A stretch of 10,350 bases of DNA from VBDM01 sp041493345. Lineage in GTDB: Bacteria > Pseudomonadota > Gammaproteobacteria > Burkholderiales > SG8-39. The notes below the pieces were generated by a model, which saw only the letters and a list, made by a program, of their open reading frames with translations, did no database searches and was not told where the DNA came from. The stretch covers positions 1 to 10,350 of the forward strand of contig JBGPYQ010000109.1 of the NCBI GenBank assembly GCA_041493345.1. The letters run 5' to 3'. Made by a program: the position numbers and the translations under genes. Shown here in pieces: positions 5,656 to 10,350 of this stretch (position 1 is the first letter of the stretch; every line of letters starts with the position of its first letter).

Positions 5656-6972
5656 TCAGCGGATCTTGCCCATCATCTGGTTCGGCAGCCAGGTGGCGAT
5701 CTCGGGGATGAAGCACAGGATCACGATCGCCAGCATCATGCACAGGACGTACGGAATCGTGCCCCACATGATGCGGGTGACGGGCACGTCCGGCGCGATC
5801 GAACTGACGATGTAGATGTTCAAACCCACCGGCGGGTGGATCAGGCCGATCTCCATGTTGATGGTCATGATCACCCCGAACCACACCGGATCGAATCCGG
5901 CGGCGGTGATGATGGGCAGCAGGATCGGGCTGGTCATCAGGATGATCGCCGCGGGCGGGATGAAGAATCCGCACACAATCAGGAAAATATTGATGAGCAG
6001 CATCAGCACCCAGCGATTGACGTGCATATCGGCGATCGCCTGCGCCAGCGTCTGCGTGAGATAGAGCGAAGTCAGCATATAGCCGAACAGCACCGCCGCG
6101 GCGATGATCATCAAGATCATCACCGACTCCCTGGTGGTGTCGCGCAGGATCCCCCACCAGTCCTTCAGGCGCCACATGCGGTAGATCAGCACCGCGAACA
6201 CGACACACAGCGCCGCGCCCACGCCGGCGGCCTCGGAGGGCGTTGCGACCCCGCCATAGAGAACGACCATGACACCGGCGATGATGGCGAGGAAAGGCGC
6301 GATCTTGGGAATGGACTGGAACTTTTCCTTCCAGCTGTAGCGGAAATCCACCGCGTGCGAGCGGAAGCCCCGCTTCCAGATGATGAACAGCGTCCACAGC
6401 ATGAAAAGGCCAGTCAGCATCAGGCCCGGCATCACGCCGGCGAGAAACAAACGCCCGATCGAGGTCTCGGTGGCGATGCCGTAGAGGATGAAGGTGATCG
6501 ACGGCGGTATGAGGATGCCGAGCGTGCCGCCGGCGCAGATCGATCCCGTCGCTATATCGTCCGGGTAGCCGCGCCGGCGCATCTCCGGGATGCCCATTTT
6601 GCCGATCGCGGCACAGCACGCGGGCGAGGACCCGGTGAGCGCGGCAAAAAGCGCGCAGGCACCGAGATTGGAAATCACCAGGCCCCCCGGCAGGCGGTAG
6701 AGCCAGCGGTCGAGCGCTTCGTACAGGTCCTTGCCCGCGGGCGAGGAGCCGATCGCGGCGCCCATCATCACGAACATCGGGATGGAAACCAGAGTGAAAT
6801 CGTTCAGCCCGGCGTAAAAGGTTTCGGCCACCACGTGCAGCGCATTGAATCCCTGGAAGATCACGATGAAGATGATCGAGATTGCGCCGAGGCCGAATGC
6901 GACCGGCGCGCCCGAGAGGAGCACCAGCAGCGTGATGGTCAGGACGAGGGCGCCCTGCGAGGTCGGGCTCAT
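5656..6972 (-). CDS. TRAP transporter large permease subunit (DctM family)
   Basis: Inner-membrane ion-coupled transport subunit of a TRAP system, 438 residues, the usual DctM length, with a dozen or so hydrophobic segments along the whole chain. It starts MSPTSQGALVLTITLLVLLSG. Conserved regions include FTLVSIPMFVMMGAAIG, the small-residue stretch FAALTGSSPACCAAIG, the signature GGTLGILIPPSITFILYG, TPSEAAGVGA in the middle, FIPPAAIILMTSPILLP and, near the C-terminus, EIGLIHPPVGLNIYI. These glycine/proline hairpins are typical of the ion and substrate sites of the family. The start at 6972 was chosen because the ATGA overlaps the TGA stop of the DctQ gene by four bases, the classical coupled arrangement; the frame further upstream is a shadow of dctQ. 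Together with DctQ and the DctP receptor it should import a carboxylate or related anion with sodium. The gene is convergent with the ABC ATPase, 31 bases apart. Confidence 0.95.
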   Translation of the reverse strand: MSPTSQGALVLTITLLVLLSGAPVAFGLGAISIIFIVIFQGFNALHVVAETFYAGLNDFTLVSIPMFVMMGAAIGSSPAGKDLYEALDRWLYRLPGGLVISNLGACALFAALTGSSPACCAAIGKMGIPEMRRRGYPDDIATGSICAGGTLGILIPPSITFILYGIATETSIGRLFLAGVMPGLMLTGLFMLWTLFIIWKRGFRSHAVDFRYSWKEKFQSIPKIAPFLAIIAGVMVVLYGGVATPSEAAGVGAALCVVFAVLIYRMWRLKDWWGILRDTTRESVMILMIIAAAVLFGYMLTSLYLTQTLAQAIADMHVNRWVLMLLINIFLIVCGFFIPPAAIILMTSPILLPIITAAGFDPVWFGVIMTINMEIGLIHPPVGLNIYIVSSIAPDVPVTRIMWGTIPYVLCMMLAIVILCFIPEIATWLPNQMMGKIR

Positions 6973-7487
6973 GCGCGCTCCCCGGGTTTGATGCCGAACG
7001 GCGGCTCGCGGCCGGTGAGGAGGTTGAACAGGTCGGCGACGTACTGCAGGCTCAGGATGCCCAGGCCGATCGGCATGCACGCGTACGGAATCCACAGGCG
7101 CGCGCGCCACATGGTGTCGGAGACCCACTTGTTGCTCCAGGCCTCGTGCCAGAAGCGGAAGGTGAGCACCGCGAGGACGATGCTGAAGGCGAGCGAGAGC
7201 ACGACGGCGAACACCGCGAGCCAGAAGCGCGCGCGCGGGCCGACGTAGTGCGGCAGCACGTCCACGTTCACGTGCCCGCGGGTGAGCAGCAGGTAGGGGC
7301 TGCCGATGAAAGTCGCCGCGACTAGGCTGTAGGTGACGAAATCGGTCTGCCAGATCGTGTTGTGGCCGAGCACGTAGCGCACGAACACCATATGGCAGAC
7401 GACGAGCACCCCGAGTCCGATGAGTGCTGCGGCGAACACGCCGCAGCACTGGGAGAGAAACCTTACGGCGCGGATATAACGGTCCAT
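6969..7487 (-). CDS. TRAP transporter small permease subunit (DctQ family)
   Basis: Small inner-membrane subunit of the TRAP transporter, 172 residues, with four predicted membrane helices: about 13-35 (GVFAAALIGLGVLVVCHMVF), 48-65, 88-110 (FWLAVFAVVLSLAFSIVLAVL) and 132-153. DctQ-type motifs are FVRYVLGHNTIWQTDFVTYSLVAATFIGSPYLLLTRGHVNVDVLP, here spread over 35-79, with Arg-Gly-His-Val-x-Val-Asp as the most characteristic part. It pairs with DctM as scaffold for the transport domain and for receptor docking. The start at 7487 gives MDRYIRAVRFLSQ, a normal short cytoplasmic N-terminus. The stop overlaps the dctM start by four bases. It follows dctP with an 85-base gap that holds a strong hairpin, so its mRNA level may be lower than that of dctP. 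Confidence 0.93.
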   Translation of the reverse strand: MDRYIRAVRFLSQCCGVFAAALIGLGVLVVCHMVFVRYVLGHNTIWQTDFVTYSLVAATFIGSPYLLLTRGHVNVDVLPHYVGPRARFWLAVFAVVLSLAFSIVLAVLTFRFWHEAWSNKWVSDTMWRARLWIPYACMPIGLGILSLQYVADLFNLLTGREPPFGIKPGERA

Positions 7488-7530
7488 GCGAGACCCGGGC
7501 GGTTCCGGCGTATTACCGCAATGCGAAGAA

Positions 7531-7558
7531 GCGGCCGGCGAGGAGCCTTGCCGGCCGC
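7531..7558 (-). promoter_or_regulatory. Strong hairpin between dctP and dctQ
   Basis: GCGGCCGGC (7531-7539) and GCCGGCCGC (7550-7558) are perfect 9-base complements around a 10-base centre that can itself add pairs. It lies 15 bases after the dctP stop in the direction of transcription. No run of T follows on the minus strand (TTCTTCGCATT), so it is not a typical intrinsic terminator. A partial terminator or a 3' mRNA-stabilising stem that raises receptor level over permease level is the likely role; this is known for binding-protein operons and inferred here. Confidence 0.65.
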
Positions 7559-7572
7559 ATGGTGCTCAAGAG

Positions 7573-8574
7573 TTATTTGACCGACAGCGCGTCGTCGATC
7601 AGTTTCCTGCCGTCCTCGACTTCTTTCGCGAACTCCGCGTACGAGCTCTGCTGGGCGACCTTGATCCATTGATCGTACTCGGCGGGCGTGAGTGTGACCA
7701 CCTCGACCTTGTTGGCCTTGAACACCTTGACCATCTCGTCGTCCATGCCCTTGGCTTCCTTGGCAAAGTAATCCTCCGCCTTCTTGCCGGCCTTGCGCAG
7801 GACATCCTGCTGCGGCTTGCTGAGACGGTCGAAGCTCTTCTTGGACATCAGCACCGGCTCGTACATGAACCACAGTGCGTTCTCACCCGGGGCGGTCAGG
7901 CATTTCACCTGCTCGTAGATACGGAACGAGACGAAGCTTCCCGAGCTGGTGTCGGTCGCGTCGGCGACGCCGGTCTGCAGCGCGTTGTAGACCTCGTTGC
8001 TGGGGATCGAAACAATGGACGCGCCCGCGCCCTGCCACATCGCGGCAAAGGTCGGCCCGGCGGAGCGGATCTTCAGGCCCTTCATGTCCGCAGGCGTGCG
8101 GATGCAGGCCTTTTTCGATGCCACCGCGCCTGCGAGCCAGGCGTCGGAGAGCACGATGACGCCGGCTTTGTCGATCTTCGCCTTGATCTCCTTCATGAAG
8201 CGGGAGTTGTTGAGCCGCGCGGCGCGCTCGTGGCTGCGCACCAGCCCGGGCATCAGCGTCGCCCCGAAGGCGCGCACCTTGCCGCTGGCGTAGTCGAGCG
8301 GAAATGAGGAAATGTCGAGCTGGCCGCCCACCAGGGCGTTCCACTGCTCGTTGGGCTTGAACAGCGACGCGCCGGGATAGACCTGGACTTCCAGGTCGAC
8401 ATTGGCCGCCTTGGCATCGCGGGCGATGATCTGCACCATCTCGTCGCGAACATCGCCCTTGCCGCCGGGAAACTGGTGCGAGGCGCGCAAGGTCACGGGC
8501 GCCGCCATTGCCGATCCGCCTATTGCAGCGGCCACCACCAGGGAGAGTACGTCGATATGCCTGAACTTCATCAT
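7573..8574 (-). CDS. TRAP transporter substrate-binding protein (DctP family)
   Basis: Periplasmic receptor of the TRAP transporter, 333 residues. The start at 8574 (MMKFRHIDVL) is chosen for its strong ribosome binding site GAGGAGG five bases upstream and the signal peptide it yields: MMKFRHIDVLSLVVAAAIGGSAMA, cut near residue 24-25. A second ATG directly follows and is an equal alternative. The open frame further upstream has no signal peptide and crosses the promoter. DctP features: VTLRASHQFPGG at the mature N-terminus, NEQWNALVGGQLDISSF, and TPADMKGLKIRSAG, whose Arg170 matches the conserved arginine that pairs with the ligand carboxylate in this family. SNEVYNALQTGVADATDTS follows. Cys157 and Cys225 are the only cysteines of the mature protein and could form a disulfide. 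First gene of the dctP-dctQ-dctM operon. The ligand is probably an organic acid; which one cannot be read. Confidence 0.95.
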   Translation of the reverse strand: MMKFRHIDVLSLVVAAAIGGSAMAAPVTLRASHQFPGGKGDVRDEMVQIIARDAKAANVDLEVQVYPGASLFKPNEQWNALVGGQLDISSFPLDYASGKVRAFGATLMPGLVRSHERAARLNNSRFMKEIKAKIDKAGVIVLSDAWLAGAVASKKACIRTPADMKGLKIRSAGPTFAAMWQGAGASIVSIPSNEVYNALQTGVADATDTSSGSFVSFRIYEQVKCLTAPGENALWFMYEPVLMSKKSFDRLSKPQQDVLRKAGKKAEDYFAKEAKGMDDEMVKVFKANKVEVVTLTPAEYDQWIKVAQQSSYAEFAKEVEDGRKLIDDALSVK

Positions 8575-8575
8575 G

Positions 8576-8584
8576 TGTGCCTCC
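8576..8584 (-). promoter_or_regulatory. Ribosome binding site of dctP
   Basis: On the minus strand TGAGGAGGC lies just upstream of the tandem ATGs at 8574 and 8571. AGGAGG is a full Shine-Dalgarno match, five bases from the first ATG and eight from the second, so it fixes the start region but not which ATG is used. Confidence 0.8.
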
Positions 8585-8666
8585 TCAAGATTTTTTCGAT
8601 CGAGTGCGACACCGGGGCCGCCTCGGTTCGCCGAGGTCATGCTGTAGCCCCAACCACCGGTGCCGT

Positions 8667-8695
8667 ATTCTAATCTGCCCCGGGCAGGGCAACAA
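8667..8695 (-). promoter_or_regulatory. Predicted sigma-70 promoter of the TRAP operon with palindrome in spacer
   Basis: On the minus strand TTGTTG (8695-8690) and TAGAAT (8672-8667) are separated by exactly 17 bases; the -10 matches the consensus in five of six positions. Inside the spacer lies the inverted repeat CTGCCC-G-GGGCAG (8687-8675). Transcription would start near 8660, beside the 8-base palindrome CACCGGTG (8655-8662), giving a leader of about 86 bases that includes the short hairpin CCTCGG-CGAA-CCGAGG (8636-8621) and the ribosome binding site. The palindromes are candidate operators, the spacer one in a position where a bound regulator would block or distort the promoter. All of this is sequence inference. 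Confidence 0.55.
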
Positions 8696-8733
8696 ATGGC
8701 TCGCCACTCCACGGAAAGGGGCCGGGGGCGAGG

Positions 8734-9510
8734 CTATTTCGCCGCGCCGTCCAGCAGGAGTTTGATCAACGACGCGAGCTCCTTTTCCTTGCCGGAAAAA
8801 AAGTGGTCTGTGCCGAAGATCATGGCCTGCTTCGAGCCGCGGGTCTTGCGCAGGATCCGCGCGCGGCTTGTCACGTTGCTCAGCACCACGTCGAGGTCGT
8901 GCTCGGCGTAGACGTCGAAGACGGGAAACTTGACCGGCCCGAGCTCCTCGAAATTGCCGCTTGAGATCGAGACCGCAACCCAGGCCGAGAGCGGGGCATT
9001 CGGAATGGTCGCAAGCCAGTGGTTGGCCATGCGCGAGCCCATGCTGTGCGAGACCAGCGCGATCTTACGGTAGCCCTTGCCCTGCAGAAACAAAAACGCG
9101 GCGGTGAGCCGCGTGCCGGCCTCGGGAAACAACGCCGCGTAGCGCTCGGCCTGTGCGCCCGCGGCCAGGATCGGCATCTGGATGGACAGCGTGGAGTAGC
9201 CCGAATCGGCGAGTCTGGCGCGCAGGCTCCCGATCAAGCCGTAATCGGGATGCACGCCGACCCCGTGGGCGATGACGGCCGCTCCCTTTGCGAGCTTCGC
9301 CTCGGTGTAGAGGCCGAGAAATCGGCGTTTTCCCGCCCGCAGCGAGACCGCCTCGCCGACGACGAGCGCGGGCACGACCTCGTCCGCCCAGCGCTGTTCC
9401 CTCGCGTAATCGGAGTGCTGAGCGAGCGCGGCGGCCGGAGAGCAGAGCACCGCGGCGAAAAGGGCGTTCCGGAGGAGAACCGGCAGGCGAAATCGAATCA
9501 AGTGCTGCAT
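8734..9510 (-). CDS. Exported DUF3530-like alpha/beta hydrolase
   Basis: A 258-residue protein with an N-terminal signal peptide (MQHLIRFRLPVLLRNALFAA..., cut after ALA at residue 30), so it acts in the periplasm or outside. The start at 9510 is chosen because it gives a clean signal peptide; an upstream ATG at 9579 would add a charged 23-residue segment and overlap the promoter region. The fold is an alpha/beta hydrolase resembling the DUF3530 family: AVIAHGVGVHPDYGLIGSLRARL (79-101), GYSTLSIQMP (105-114), the nucleophile elbow SHSMGSRMA with Ser156, Asp205 in YAEHDLD as likely acid, and His236 in GTDHFF as likely base. All three triad members are thus present. Substrate unknown; an ester or amide hydrolase is plausible. 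It lies upstream of dctP on the same strand with a 159-base gap and that operon's own promoter between, so co-transcription is uncertain. Divergent from the crotonase gene. Confidence 0.85.
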   Translation of the reverse strand: MQHLIRFRLPVLLRNALFAAVLCSPAAALAQHSDYAREQRWADEVVPALVVGEAVSLRAGKRRFLGLYTEAKLAKGAAVIAHGVGVHPDYGLIGSLRARLADSGYSTLSIQMPILAAGAQAERYAALFPEAGTRLTAAFLFLQGKGYRKIALVSHSMGSRMANHWLATIPNAPLSAWVAVSISSGNFEELGPVKFPVFDVYAEHDLDVVLSNVTSRARILRKTRGSKQAMIFGTDHFFSGKEKELASLIKLLLDGAAK

Positions 9511-9593
9511 GGTATCGCGCTCATTGTAGCTTTCCCGTGGGTCCGTGCGGCGCTTTCGGATAAAATGCGCGGTTTCCACGGCTCCACGACAGC
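9511..9593. promoter_or_regulatory. Divergent promoter region between hydrolase and crotonase genes
   Basis: This 83-base gap must carry both promoters. On the plus strand GATAAAAT (9559-9566) is a good -10 element for the crotonase gene, giving a leader of about 20 bases without a Shine-Dalgarno sequence; no good -35 is seen 16-18 bases upstream. On the minus strand TACAAT (9528-9523) is a good -10 for the hydrolase gene but would leave a leader of only about six bases. Both calls rest mainly on the -10 hexamers. Confidence 0.4.
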
Positions 9594-10350
9594 ATGACTC
9601 CAGGCATACAGGTAACGCGAGAGGGCGACATCGCCACCGTCGCGCTCGACAATCCCGGCAAGCTCAACGCGATTACGGTCTCGATGTGGAAGGACCTCGC
9701 CGCGGCCCTCAACGCGCTCTCCGCCGACGATTCACTTCGCTGCATCGTCCTGCGCGGCGCGGGCAAGGACGCGTTCGCCGCCGGCGCCGACATCGCCGAG
9801 TTCGCGACGGTGCGCGACAACGCCGAGCAGGGAAAGAACTATCACCGCCAGATCGTATTCGGCGCGCTGCGCGCGGTGGCCGAATGCCGGCATCCGACGC
9901 TCGCCATGATTCAGGGGCCGTGCGCGGGCGGCGGGCTCGAGATCGCCTGCCAGTGCGATCTGCGCATCTCCGGAAAATCCGGGCGCTTCGGCGTGCCGAT
10001 CAACCGGCTCGGATTCGCCATCGCCTGGGACGAGCTGGCTTCGCTGCTGCCGCTCGCCGGCAAGGCGGTGGTGCTGGAGCTCCTCCTGGAAGGCCGCATG
10101 CTCGAGGCCGACGAAGCCTTTGCCAAGGGACTGCTCACGCGCGTCGTTCCCGACGAAATGCTCCGCGACGAGGCCTACGCGACGGCGCGCCGCATCGCCG
10201 AGGGCGCGCCGCTCGTCGCTCGCTGGCACAAGCAGTACGTGCGCCGCCTGATGCCGGTCCCGGCGCTCACCGAAGCCGAGATCGACGCGAACTTCGATTA
10301 CTTCGAGACCGAGGACTACCGCATCGGCTACAAGGCGTTCCTCGACAAGA
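9594..10350 (+). CDS. Enoyl-CoA hydratase/isomerase (crotonase) family protein, 3' end outside window
   Basis: Cytoplasmic crotonase-fold enzyme acting on a CoA thioester; 252 residues are visible and the frame runs off the right edge, probably only a few residues from the end. The start at 9594 gives MTPGIQVTREGDIATVALDNPGKLNAIT, a normal family N-terminus. The oxyanion-hole segments are FAAGADIAEF (61-70) and GPCAGGGLEIACQCD (108-122). Glu116 in GGGLE matches Glu144 of rat mitochondrial enoyl-CoA hydratase. The second catalytic glutamate (Glu164, in the rat FGQPEILLG segment) is replaced: here FGVPINRLG has Ile136 at that place. A classical syn-hydration mechanism is therefore doubtful, and isomerase, hydrolase or decarboxylase activity, as found elsewhere in the superfamily, is possible. 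The C-terminal helices (RIAEGAPLVARWHKQYVRRL and DANFDYFETEDYRIGYKAF) look complete. It may belong to the same kind of CoA catabolism as the acyl-CoA dehydrogenase at the left edge, but is 8 kb away. Confidence 0.9.
   Translation, partial: MTPGIQVTREGDIATVALDNPGKLNAITVSMWKDLAAALNALSADDSLRCIVLRGAGKDAFAAGADIAEFATVRDNAEQGKNYHRQIVFGALRAVAECRHPTLAMIQGPCAGGGLEIACQCDLRISGKSGRFGVPINRLGFAIAWDELASLLPLAGKAVVLELLLEGRMLEADEAFAKGLLTRVVPDEMLRDEAYATARRIAEGAPLVARWHKQYVRRLMPVPALTEAEIDANFDYFETEDYRIGYKAFLDK

Noticed and set aside
5836..7248. Long open frame of 470 codons on the plus strand opposite the TRAP permease genes
   Set aside because: Its His/Asp/Arg-rich translation has no domain logic and mirrors the codon bias of the dctM/dctQ genes on the other strand. 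The minus-strand proteins have clear family motifs.
6973..7449. Upstream extension of dctM into the dctQ gene
   Set aside because: The extension is Arg-rich and out of frame with DctQ; the four-base ATGA overlap gives the natural DctM start at 6972.
8700..8732. Terminator after the DUF3530-like hydrolase
   Set aside because: CTCGCC and GGCGAG are complementary, but the loop is 21 bases and no T-run follows on the minus strand.

Overview
The window is GC-rich with short intergenic gaps. It suggests a betaproteobacterium, probably Burkholderiales or a relative. The reasons are a Bug/TctC-type solute receptor without its permease, a TRAP transporter and a block of acyl-CoA catabolism genes. This placement is inferred from gene content, since no rRNA or marker gene is present. 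No tRNA, rRNA, CRISPR array, transposase or phage gene was seen.

Layout: (1) 1-2508, plus strand: the C-terminal part of an acyl-CoA dehydrogenase, an alpha/beta hydrolase 2 bases downstream, then a periplasmic Bug receptor; these read as one operon. The Bug gene carries a palindromic repeat inserted in frame just after its signal peptide. (2) 2534-3358, minus strand: a cytidylate-kinase-like domain fused to a BON domain. (3) 3359-3563: a divergent intergenic region with inverted repeats. (4) 3564-5624, plus strand: a fused two-domain OppD-OppF-type ABC ATPase with no transport partners nearby. (5) 5656-8574, minus strand: a TRAP transporter in the order DctP receptor, DctQ small subunit, DctM large subunit. 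A hairpin lies between dctP and dctQ, and a predicted sigma-70 promoter with a palindrome in its spacer lies upstream of dctP. (6) 8734-9510, minus strand: an exported DUF3530-like alpha/beta hydrolase. (7) 9594 to the right edge, plus strand: a crotonase-fold protein annotated as enoyl-CoA hydratase, lacking one of the two classical catalytic glutamates.

The genes fit a scavenging lifestyle. Periplasmic receptors (Bug, DctP) and an ABC ATPase take up small organic compounds, probably carboxylates and peptides. An acyl-CoA dehydrogenase, hydrolases and a crotonase would break down CoA-linked acids. No substrate can be assigned from sequence alone. The least ordinary points are the kinase-BON fusion, the repeat inside the Bug gene, the two matching four-cysteine motifs in the ABC protein, the altered active sites of the two CoA enzymes, and the palindrome inside the dctP promoter.
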